DNA of 64,000 nucleotides from Sequoia sempervirens (lineage: Eukaryota; Streptophyta; Pinopsida; Cupressales; Cupressaceae): assembly GCA_007258455.2 (NCBI GenBank), contig VDFB02047230.1:158418635-158482634 (forward strand). Reading direction: 5' to 3'. The translations under genes were made by a program, and so were the position numbers. This document shows positions 1-10,547 of this stretch, piece after piece. Numbering within the stretch: the stretch's first letter is position 1; every line of letters begins with the position of its first letter. The notes beneath the pieces are model-generated. The model made no database searches and was not told where the DNA came from. It saw only the letters and a list, made by a program, of their open reading frames with translations.

Positions 1-1334
1 CAAAATGAACCCATCCACCCTTGGAAAATACAAAATCTAAGACAATAGTATAATCAGGGAACAAAGTCCCTTTTCCTCTTCCTGTCAAGTTATCTTCATG
101 GATGCATCCTAGCTTCCACAAAACCTCTACAAATCCCATTCTTGATGGTACATTTTATGGAAGAATATGGGGGGTTCCTTAGAAACCATAAACCCTTAAG
201 ATAGTGCTTATAGGGTATGGAATGATGTCACCCCAATTATGACATACTTTTAACTCAGGCCTTCTTGCTTTGGGCTGGAGGAAATCATGCAAATCCTCAA
301 GAATTCTTGGCATATTTACCATTAGTCTAGCCCTAAGCCTAGAAGCAAAGTAGTTGTCAAATTGCACATAGCTAGCATCCCTCTTGTTGTAAGACATATC
401 TGCACTCCAGGCCTATACTGGTAGCCTTTCTCCATTTACCTCTTGCCTCAATTCCATCTTCTCTGAGAAGAAGCCGACATTCTCATACAAGAACATATGC
501 ATTAACAAAGAGTACCAAAAGAAAGGAACACTAGTGTCCCCCACAAATAAGTTCAACAAACCCTCATGCATTCTTTCAGCAAGGAAAGAAGCATAATCAT
601 ATACTATAGAGAAATTGGGATGCTGAATTTGAGCCCCCATAAACATATAGGCAATGGGCATCACAGTATTAGGACTGAAACCTAAAATTTGGAAAAGTGA
701 GTAGAAGGTTGCCAAGAAATGATCAACAAAACAATTTAACCCGAAAGGTTCCTGATCAGTCAGGCTGATATGAATCATGGAACTGCCCGCCCTGGCTAGA
801 TGAGGAGGAAGCAATTTTGATCTGAAAAAAAGGTTGAATCTTGGTATACTCTTGTTTCATCTCCTCGAAGTCAATCTGGACCAAGAATGAGCCATTTTCA
901 CTCAAATCAAAAACCCTTCGAATTACATTTGCATTTACATTCAGTAAAACCTCACCATCATTATCCCTTATAACCCTTGTGACAGGATCATATCTCGTAG
1001 CCACTGCCAGGCGGAGGTCAACATCAAGGAACACATTCGGTACTACAAGCTTTCCCGTATCATACCTCCAACCATTTGAAAAAGGATGAGGTGCATTTCG
1101 CTGGCCATACCATCTTCTAAACAGTTCTAAACCCGTCATTGGTACCCTAGCATCTGCAATGTTGTAGGTTCTATATCTCAACCCTTCACCTAAGGTTGTC
1201 CCTCTCATCAAAACCAAACCCCTCTTCTTGTCATTTGTTGACAGGGGAAATTGGTCAAGGAAATCATCATACAAATTCCTCTGCATGTAGTCAATATGGC
1301 CAGAATCTTGTTTTGTTGGCGCCATTTTAAACAA
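1..1334 (-). pseudogene. Retroelement accessory ORF, broken, continues past left edge
   Basis: Three consecutive - strand open stretches (1334-756, 814-413, 397-179) read as one protein interrupted by a frameshift near 780-815 and a TAG at about 412. Further TAA stops lie near 160-190, and the frame then runs on to base 1. The start is the ATG at about 1325, giving MAPTKQDSGH (an ATG at 1334 is also in frame). Visible blocks are VPMTGLELFRRWYG, then a YDPVTRVIRDNDGEVLLNV stretch, then MFMGAQIQHPNFSIVYDYASF and NWGDIIPYPISTILRVYG. I recognise this as an uncharacterised protein type seen around plant Ty3/gypsy elements, but know no function. Conservation of length despite few lesions suggests a formerly real gene. 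No gag-pol is attached within the window, so the parent element lies to the left. Confidence 0.5.
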
Positions 1335-2559
1335 CTAGGGCTTCTTGGAAAATCAAATTGTGGACAGACTAGTGCTACTCAAAATGAAAACACAGTAGAA
1401 TTTACAATTTCCCATAATTCAAGAGAAATAGTAACCCTAAAATATTAATTCAAAAAAACCCTAATCAACACAGCAAAGCTTTTCGCAAGAAACACATTCA
1501 GACAGAACATGATGAAGAAAATAACTCACGAAAATTCGCGTTCTGTAGAAAATCAAACTCTTGCCAAAATTGCTTTTGAAAGCTCTATCTCTGGCTCTGG
1601 ACTACTTTGAAGATGCTTGAATGCCTTAGTGGTGAAAGTAGTTTGCAATTAAACACTTGAACTTTATGAACATTTCTGATAGACGTCTCATCTGCCATTA
1701 AAGCCTACTTGTATACAACGCCAATGCCTTCAATTGTATTTGACGCAGATTTAAATCTCCACCGTTGATCTCTTGTTTTAGTTAGATTATTGAATAGTCC
1801 TCCTTAAAAATGCTAACAACGCCTTCCACATCATCCCTAGGGCCCACCATTATATGCAGCGCTAGGAAGATACATGTGGCACTCGCCCGCGATATCACGA
1901 TTTCTCAAGTTGGGATTGCGCGATAGCGGGCAACCATTGATCTCTTCATCGGTGACCACGATCAAGTAAAACAAGGGACAATTTTAAGGCCTATTCGCTG
2001 AGCAGATTTTTCATCAAGATTAAAACATCGCTGTTGATTATAAACATGTGCACCACTCAGGCAATTTAGTAACCCACTTGATAACACACTAAAGTCTGAT
2101 GCATTTATTAAATCATTTTATTTGCTTTTCAGACATCAGCAACCTGGGACATGTGGCGATCACCTGCAATATTGCGATGGCTCAAGTTGGGATCGTGATA
2201 TGGCAGGGAGCGGTCAGGATGTATCTACGAGGAGATCAACAGCCATCAAATAACCCCTGCAAAACATTAAACATTACTTAGGAGGAAAAACCCGAGGAAG
2301 GGGATGCGGCTTAGGGCAACGACGGTCGATGACATAAGATTGTTTTAAAAACATAAGGCACAAACCTGACTCAGACTTTGGTAAATAAAAGGAGGCCAAC
2401 AATTAAATATTTATCATTTTATTAAAAGGGGCCAAGCCTTAGACGAGTTAATGAGACATAGGTTGTTTTATTTTTTAAAAACCTTCTCCAAAAAGTAACG
2501 ATAGAACAGACCCATACCAAAGACAAAAAATCAAGGGTTTATGAAAGCAAAGTAATAAC
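1335..2559. other. Intergenic, no gene seen
   Basis: No coding signal I can support. The 100 bases next to 1334 would be the leader of the - strand ORF. The word CTCAAGTTGGGAT occurs at 1904-1916 and 2181-2193 with similar GCGAT-rich flanks, so a short degenerate repeat is present. This stretch may be the remainder of the retroelement that supplied the left-edge ORF. Confidence 0.5.
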
Positions 2560-3770
2560 TCCAGCCCTAGGCACCACTCGGATAAACAAGACCAGCCAAT
2601 AATAAAAGAAATCCCGGATGTAAATTTGAGGCTCCATCACAATTCACTGCCTTGTCTATGTTATTGCTTACTATTATGCTTTTGGTAGATTTTTTCCAAG
2701 CATCCATAGCTTGTTGAAAAGCACCTGCTTGAGGTTTTAATTTTAGCCATAGCATTGAGGCGTTGAACTGCTTTGATAAAATGCTTTGGTAGACATGTAT
2801 GAAAAATGTGGTAGAATAGAAAGGGAGTGAACTATTTGAAAAATGCTTCAAAAAAATGTGGTCTCATGGTGATGGAATGCCATGATCTAATGCCATGACA
2901 AGCAAATTTCTATGGATTCGTCATGGCATTCCATCACCATGAGACCCATTTCTTTGAGGCATTTTTGAAACATTCACTGCCTTGTCTATGCTATTGCTTA
3001 CTATTATGCTTTGATAGATTTTTTCCAAGCATCCATAGCTTGTTTAAAAGCACCTATTTTAGGCTTTTAGCCATAGCAAAAAGGCAATGAACTGTTTGAT
3101 AAAATGCTTGGCAGAAATGTATAAAAATGTAAGAAGATAGACAAGGCAAAGAACTACTTGAAAAAAATGTCTCAAAGAAATGTAGTCTCATGGTGATGGA
3201 ATGCCAGCGATGAATGCCATGAAAGAAAATTGATATGGATTGTCATGGCATTCCATCACCGTGAGACTGCATTTCTTTTAGGCATTTTTCTTTCAAACAA
3301 TTCACTGCCTTGTCTATGTTATTGCTTACTATTATGCTTTGGTAGATTTTTTCCAAGCATCCATAGCTTGTTGTTCGAAGCACCTATTTGAGGTTTTACT
3401 TTTAGCCATAGCAAGATGAAAATGTGGTAGCATAGAAAGGTAGTGAACTATTTGGAAAAATGCTTCAAAAAAATGTGTGGTCTCATGGTGATGGAATGCC
3501 ATGTTAATGCCATGACAAGCAAATTTCTATGGATTATCATGGCATTCCATCACCATGAGACCACATTTCCTTTGGAGGAATTTTGAAAGACATTTCATCA
3601 CTTTGTCTATGCTATTGCTTACTATTATTCTTTTGATAGATTTTTTCCAAGCATCCATAGCTTGTTTGAAAGCACCTATTTTAGGCTTTTAGCCATAGCA
3701 GCAAGGCAGTGAACTGTTTGATAAAATGCTTTGGTAGACATGTATGAAAAATGTGGTAGCATAGACAAAT
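2560..3770. repeat. Tandem array of ~330-bp units with ~70-bp-arm hairpins
   Basis: The block beginning TTCACTGCCTTGTCTATG recurs at about 2642, 2973 and 3301, with a diverged copy near 3592, giving spacings near 330, 328 and 290. Each junction holds a near-perfect inverted repeat: TGGTGATGGAATGCCA on the left, its complement TGGCATTCCATCACCA on the right, and a 35-40 base loop. Arms extend to roughly 70 bases with scattered mismatches: about 2812-2885/2921-2994, 3133-3206/3242-3320 and 3427-3502/3538-3617. No ORF is supported. The structure suits a multimerised foldback or MITE-like repeat; transcripts would fold into a chain of long hairpins. Confidence 0.8.
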
Positions 3771-4029
3771 GTCACCATCTGATATTTATGTAGTTGTAGT
3801 ATGTTTTGTGCAATGTAATCAGCGATATGAATATAACCAACAAATATCTATTTTCTATAATTCATGGATTGAACTCTATATTTTATATGCTCTCAATGTC
3901 TGTACGCTATGGGAATGCCATTAATTTTTTTTTAAAAAGTAGTATGCTATGTGTGATACTATCAACAATGTAATTATATAATGATTACTCTTTCTTTTTA
4001 CATAATCTAATGTATTCCAAACTTTTCAT

Positions 4030-5060
4030 AGGCTGCCCGACACATCGAAGGCAACAAAGGAAAGACTAGAAAAGTACGGGCAACACAAACTTGGCTTTGG
4101 TGGTTATATGAAATTAGCCTCACGAATTGTAAGTATCAATAAATGAAATATTGGATCCAAATTATAATAAATTGAAAACAATTTTGGTTTTATCACACCA
4201 TAGAAGCAAAATTCATGATCTTCTGCAAAAATGTAGGGCTCTGAATTCAACAGAGTTCCCACAGAAGAGGACTTGAAGATTGCCTTCCAGCAAGGCTATG
4301 GAGTTGTGGCTGAATGCCTAAGAGTCTTGACCGGGCAAACACAATCTTCCATTGCATCTGACACGTAGGTAAATAAACTCAATAAAGTTTATTTAAAATT
4401 GAATACATGTGCAATCTATTCAATATTAATTTCCACCATAAAATAATTACATGCCTATTTGTTTTAAACATTCAAGCAATGATAATACTGCACATGACAT
4501 TGGAATGCACCCTAGTGAGGGTGGAGCACAACATGCAGATGAAGGTCATGGTGTACATCCGGTGCACATGTAGAGCATGGTCGGGGCTAGAGATCAAAGA
4601 ATATGATGTGGCCCCATCGGTGAGATGAAAGCCACTCCTAAAGTTCACCCAAATATATTTAATTGCAATTGGTGTATTAATTAATGTAACCTTTCATGTT
4701 TCAACTTTAGAACATGTAGAGCATGATCAACGTGTTGAGCATGATCAGGCTAGAGAAGATCAGGAACATGATGTGGCCCCATCAGGTAAAGAGGACCACC
4801 CTCATGTTCTCTTAAACGTATTTAATTTCAATTGGTGTATTAATTAATGTAACCTTTCGTGTTTCAACTGCAGATCAGGATTTAGAGGGTGTTCAACATG
4901 TTGAGCATGAGTCTATTACAGAAGTTGAGGAACATGATGTGGACCCATCAAAGAGAACCACTCTAATGTTCTTTTAATTAATGAAATACTTGTAACAATA
5001 ATAATAAAACATATCGGTTTAACATTTCTTTTCTTATTGCAGATCCCCCTTGAAATTGGC
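4030..5060 (+). pseudogene. CACTA-like element gene fragment with duplicated exons
   Basis: Short coding blocks are separated by intron-like spacers. At 4032-4130 a frame reads KERLEKYGQHKLGFGGYMKL; the HxLGxGGY block resembles plant En/Spm-associated transposase-type proteins. It is followed directly by GTAAGT. At 4231-4368 another block contains EFNRVPTEEDLKIAFQQGYG. At about 4500-5000 three exon-like copies rich in EHD and EHDVAPS are separated by two nearly identical spacers (…TTAATTAATGTAACCTTTC…). No continuous ORF survives and no transposase catalytic domain is visible. Family assignment rests on one motif plus the CACTA terminus at 6391, so it is tentative. Confidence 0.4.
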
Positions 5061-5227
5061 ATCCACGTCATGAAGCGAGCGACTACGATACAAATAAGAT
5101 CACAAGCAGAGGGTAGACAACTAAACGGGGGATATATATTGATTTAGAAAATGATACTCCACTTTAGCTTTATGTAGCTTTCAAAAAGAAACCAAAAAAA
5201 AAAGTGATTGTAATCATATCATGACAA

Positions 5228-5402
5228 CCATATTTTTGATAATATGTAAAAATTGAAAGAATGATTATTATATGTTAATGAATGAATGTGAATATGTTAA
5301 TTAATGAATGTTATATGTTAATGAATGAATGCTATATGTTATTAATGGATGAATGAATGAATTTTATATGTTATTAATGGATGAATCAATGATTAATGTT
5401 AT
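5228..5402. repeat. ATGAATGA/TATATGTTA minisatellite
   Basis: Imperfect tandem copies of words such as ATATGTTAATGAATGAATG and TATGTTATTAATGGATGAAT, period about 17-35. Simple slippage-type repeat in AT-rich DNA downstream of the duplicated exons; no coding content. Confidence 0.75.
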
Positions 5403-5739
5403 ATGATTGGGTATGGGGAATTGAGATGATGTGAGGGGGGGCAAATGAGCTTACACCGTCACGTGGTTGGCCTTGTTAAGTAGAGAATATTAAACTATAC
5501 TCAAAACAAAGAGAAGCTCAATAAGGTAATTCACTTTTCAATATAAGAAATGCATCATTTGAAGCATCAAACCAATATGCAGTCTGTATGTATGATCAGT
5601 TGTCAGTCTCCGCAATGGTACATTTCCACGAATATATATATATTTTTAGATTTTGCTTCTTCGTTGCAATTTCGACAATAACCACCGACAAATCAATAGA
5701 AAGGCTCGACGAAGTTGCTATAGCTGTGATGACGATTTC

Positions 5740-6210
5740 GTCGTAACTCCCTGCCCATTTCGTCGCCCTTCCGATGATATTTCGACGTTGCTACCACACT
5801 ACTCCCTGCCCATTTCATCGCACTTTCGACTAAATTTTAGTGTTCTTCTGACGCTACTCCTTGCTAATTTCGTCGCAAAGTCGACAAAATTTTTGTGTTG
5901 TTTTGACGCTAATCCTTGCTAATTTTGTGGCACTTTCGATGAACTTTTGGTGCTCAGCCAATGCTACTCCTTGCTAATTTCATCGCAAAGTGCACGAACT
6001 TTTGGTGTTGTTCTGACGCTACTACTTGCCTATTTCATCGCACATTCAATGAACTTTGGTGTTCTTTCGACGCTAGTACTTTAGTATTTCATTGTTATTT
6101 CGACGAACGTTCTATGTTGTTTCCATGCTACTAATTTCCCATTTCATCGAACCGACGATGAACTTCTGGTGTAATTTGTCAATGGATAAACAAAGTTTTC
6201 GTCAATATTC
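5740..6210. repeat. ~58-bp subterminal tandem repeats with TTTCGTCG words
   Basis: At least six degenerate copies of a unit beginning GCTACTCCTTGCTAATTTC, followed by a CGTCGCA- or CATCGCA-like core and a TTTTGGTGTTGTTCTGACG-like tail. Copies start near 5742, 5799, 5855, 5911, 5967 and 6026. Short CG-rich words in both orientations (TTTCGTCG, CGACGAA) are scattered to about 6290. Arrays of short repeats next to a CACTA terminus are typical of transposase-binding subterminal regions, which is the reading I prefer. The open frames here are repeat-derived and are not genes. Confidence 0.65.
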
Positions 6211-6371
6211 TGACAAAATATTGAGGTATTTCACGATGCTGCCGACCGACAATTCTTCGCCATTATTTCGACGTTTAATTTGTCGTCGGCCTTGCAACAA
6301 AAATATTTTTTCCATTGCATCGCTCTTCCAATAGAGATTTGTTGAACGACCGATGGATGCCCGTCAGAAAA

Positions 6372-6391
6372 TGGTGTCAAATCTAGTAGTG
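6372..6391 (-). mobile_element. CACTA-type transposon terminus
   Basis: Read on the - strand the end is CACTACTAGATTTGACACC, a typical CACTA start, and on the + strand it closes with TAGTG at 6391. The subterminal repeats lie immediately inside. I could not find the partner end to the left in the window, so the element is either truncated or extends beyond base 1. The three bases after 6391 (TGA) would be one copy of the expected 3-bp target duplication. Confidence 0.6.
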
Positions 6392-9300
6392 TGAGATTTG
6401 ATCAATTCCCCTTGAACTCCCTGCTAAAGGACCTTCTGGCTTGCCCTCACTTCCTTCATTATCGACCCCGAAATCAGATGAGTTCCCCAACCGATAGATT
6501 AGTTCTCCCCAAATTTCTTTAGCTTTGTCTAGGTGAAGACGTCCTAACTTAATTACTATCAATTCCTTCTCCTCCTTTGGTAGGGGCATAGTAGTTAACA
6601 CCCATTCAACTATGAGTAGGAATGGATAGAGATGCTGGTCCGACGAGGTGAGAAACTCCTCATTTCACTATCTCAAACTAACTAGAGATCTTAGCTAAGG
6701 TTGGTTGGCCTATCTAACTATAGTTATAACAAATTGACCGGTACCCATGAAGTTTGAGTACCTCTTTCGCCTAAACTACTAATTGATGCTCTTTTGGTGG
6801 ATTAAGGAGGGATGTCTCATATAGCTAGATGGGCACCTACCTTCCAATAAAATTAATTTCCCATAGTCGCCCAAGGGCCTGTCTTTGACACTGACCATAT
6901 TGGCCTTAAGTGGGGTTGGTACCAACCTATATTCCTTAAGAAAGAAAGAAAGAAAGTTCTAAATATAACTCGAACCAGACAACTAAATAACAACTCGTAG
7001 TTAAACAACCAATGAGAAAGCAGTTCGACTAGTTGAGGTCGAGTGATCAATCAATATGGAGGGGAAGGAGATAAGGTTAGTCAATATTTATAGGTAAGCA
7101 CATCCACCCTTGAACTCTGGGGCCACACCCTCGGTGGAAATTTCTAGACAGGAAAGAGCTTTCATTTTCTTCATGGCCAACAACCATAATCCTATTACCT
7201 TCATCCTCCATCTTGGGGAACTATAAGTGAGAAACAACCTAATCTATGGTAACATAACCTATTTTATTTCTCTAGGGGATTCTTGCTCTTTTCCTCTAGA
7301 TGGTCCAAACAATAAAGTATTTCGGATGGCATTATAGAACTATCCTGCTCGATAACAAAGTTGGGAGCTTCCCCACTGATTATATATTGGGTACCACCTT
7401 CCTTTCTCGCCAATAAAAAATTAAATGGATGGTCCCCAATAGCCAAAATAGATGTATCCCATTCATTATGAACCCATCCCATCCTATTCAATGGTAGTAT
7501 CCAATTGGCATATAGATTCAAGGAGTTCTAGCAGTATATTCGAGAAACGAGTCAAACTTTAGCACCCACAAAAAGAATGTTAGGCCAATCCAACTTCTCT
7601 GGACCCCACTTCAACCCTCCTATTTTATTGTCTTAGCTCTAGATGGAACTCAAGGAGGATCCTTGCCCTCACCCACTGCCTGCCTCATTGATCTCCCTAC
7701 CTCCCAACCCCATTGACTCAATAGCTAGTTGTTAACTCATTACTTCCTTCCTTTTGGAGCTAGATTAGTTGGTTAAGACATCTCCTCCCAGGCCTAGACT
7801 GAACACCCCCAGTTGGTGTGGGCTTCAAACTCCAAGGTTTTGATTCAATTCTGTATGAGTGGTGGGAAGATTATACTAAGGAGTGGTGGGAAGACTAGAG
7901 ATATAGCTGAAAATAGCCTCCCTTCCTTGGCTTTTAAACTCCCCTGCTGTAACGACCTTCACTGAACACCCCCTGTTGCTACCTTCACTGAATACCTTCT
8001 ATTACTTGAACTGAACACCTGATAATGAATGAGGGATGCTATGGATGATTAGATTATTTCCATTACTCACCAATGTTCTCCAAGATGGATGAGTGAAAGC
8101 TTTCATTTAACATAACCCCCTCGAAGCAGAGCTCCAGCCTAACAGTTTAGTTTCCCAGGGAGGGAGTTCTTGTAGTTTGAGCAGTTGAGAGAGAGTATCA
8201 GAAGGATGTTCCCATAGAGACTTGCATTCATGGACAGTTAACACGAGTGTTCAATAACAAGGATTCAACTCCTTGAGTTCAATTCAACTTGGGCTCATTG
8301 GAGTTTGTTTCCTACTTAGTGCCTAACTGAGGGTGTAAAGAAAGGGTGGCCCTGCATGGGGTTCTATTCCCTAGCTCAGATACTAGGAAGAATCCAATTT
8401 TTTCTTCTATAGCAACCTATTTGTCTTATGGTTGGTGGGGTTTGTGGGGGTGTAGATGGGAAGGTCATTAACTCAAATTCTAGTAGCTACTAGTAGTTCC
8501 ACCCTCGTTGATTGGCTATCTTTCACCCCCAGGTAGAAAAGTAGTTTCCTTGGCCTGAAGAATGAATGTCAATTAGTTTATCCTAGAGTTCTCACAACTA
8601 TAGTTAGGTAGGCCAACCAATAGAAAGCTAACCGAGGGTGGAGTGCTTTCCTATTTGTTGCAGCCCAAGATGGATATAGAAAGTGATGAGTTAGGAGTTT
8701 CTAGGATATGGTCTAGGCGCTAGGGTGTGCCATCCTTTACCACCCCCACCACCCGCCTACACCCCCACAAACCCCATTGACCATATATTCCTTAAGGAAG
8801 ATAAAATAAATATTGTCTAATGGATGTCCATCACACAGGGTGGAGGAAGTTGAATTCTATTACATTTAGGATGGATGGGAGGTAGAGGCTTCACCCCCGC
8901 CCCAATGGAAAAAATGAGAAAAAGTGCCCTGCATTAGGAAGGATAAGAATGCCTTGTTCAACTAGAAAGCTGGATGTATTAGGTGTGATGAGAAGAGAAG
9001 AAGAATAGGTCCCTCCAGCCTAAACCCAGGAGATAAAAATCCTTCCTTGGGGTGAAGGGTGGATGATGGGAGGAAGGCAACAAGTAACAAAGCAAGAAGG
9101 AATTCCCCATACAACTATAATAGGTTCGTTCAACTAGTCAATCCACATCAAGTGGATGGATAGACACGTTGTGCCCCCAACTAGACTAGTTAACTCTAGG
9201 TGGGTTGCTCCATCCTCACCCATGGTTAAGGGCCTACTAATGGAGTAGAGCTTCACCCCTACCCAACCCCACCAAAGGGATGGGAGGATATAGAGTTGTT

Positions 9301-10020
9301 GGCGTCATTGACCATATTGGCCTTAGGTTGGATTGTGCTTTTCTCGAGTTCCAACCCTTTCTCTAAATAGAGCCACACTCTTCTTGATCTGGTGGAAGTA
9401 ACGAGTTCACTATAGATAGTTTACTAGATATCCAACTGAGTAAGACCCCACTTGCCCTTCAGGACCTAAGGCTAATATGGTTGGTTTTCGAAGGAAATCC
9501 TCAAGTTGGTGTGGTTCATCTCCTTTCTCAGGTGAATAGGTTGGTGGGGTTGGATTCACTACCACCAAGGGAAAATATCCCACCCCCTAGTGCCAATGGT
9601 GAATGGGACAATACCAACCCCATCAACCTATTCGCTCTTGGTACCGACCTATGCTTCATGCTAAATTTTGACCCGCACTTTGCTTTCTCACCCTTTGGGA
9701 TGACCTATTCACCTCAGGTTGGTCACAAAGTGTAGGGCGGTTGTGAAGCCCAAACCCCACCAACCATGCCCTTCGGGACTAGGCCCACTCGAGACGTACA
9801 TTATATTCATGGGAGGATATAGATAGTAGGGGTGGGTGGGAGGATATATTTGTTAGGCTAGCCACTGGAACCACCAACCATATTGGCCTAAGGATGGCCT
9901 CAAGCAAGTTGGCTCAGTTTATAGTCATGTGAGTGAGACTTTTAGGAAATTCTGAGAGGAGGTATGGTAGGATTGGGAGCAAAGGGAAAAGGTAGTGGCT
10001 TGCAAGAAAAAGTCAACAAT
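6392..10020. other. Unassigned region, no supported gene
   Basis: No ORF here looks like a real protein; the longest (7264-7521, - strand) matches nothing I recognise. The region is unusual in carrying repeated G-rich words and their complements: GGTTGGTGGGGTT near 8440 and 9540, CAAACCCCACCAACC near 9750. An inverted pair GGTTTGTGGGGGTGTAG / CTACACCCCCACAAACC lies near 8449 and 8757. The word CCATATTGGCCTTA recurs near 6895, 9310 and 9880, and inverted near 9470. A short ACTGAACACCCCC motif recurs near 7800-8010. These suggest an old, rearranged repeat whose family I cannot name. Confidence 0.5.
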
Positions 10021-10547
10021 TACCTATCATTTTGGAGACCTATTTTATTTATTTCTTAAAAAATTTGAAAATAATTATGTTTTATTTCCTTTTGCCTCAC
10101 TCGGATGCAGTTTCATAGGCATAGAATACTTGGACCAGTACGAGAAGTAAAAAATACTTTCATTACTTGATAAAGTTTTTGGAGTTAAAATACTTGATAA
10201 GGTTTTTGGAGTTAAAATTATTTGAGATGCATGAGAAGGTTCATGTACCCGGTGGCTGTTCTACCTATAAATGACATGTTTAAGACATCATAACATACAA
10301 AACATCATAAAAAATGATGTAGAGAGACTCGACAAGATGGGGTTGAATTGATGAAAGTGTTAATGGAACAACTCTTTTCCGTGATGAAGACGTTCAATGA
10401 ATGGAGCATCATTGAGTATAGCGACAACCTTTCATGCCATATGCCTATAATTGACAGACTATTTTTTTGGCGTATTGTATTATGTGACCAATTTTTCTAT
10501 CCATTAAAAAAATACACCTCGAGAATGATATCTCTCAGCGTATATTA
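10021..10547. other. AT-rich spacer, no gene seen
   Basis: Contains a short direct repeat at about 10160-10225 (two copies of a unit with TTTTTGGAGTTAAAAT). A 66-codon + frame at 10348-10548 has no recognisable features and I do not call it a gene. Confidence 0.5.

Noticed and set aside
2560..3770. CRISPR-like array from regularly spaced repeats
   Set aside because: Units are ~330 bp, contain long inverted repeats, have no unique spacers of constant size, and the DNA is plant.
5653..6334. ORFs over the TTTCGTCG repeats
   Set aside because: Frames are produced by tandem repeats; sequences are Cys/Phe/Leu-rich translations of the satellite.
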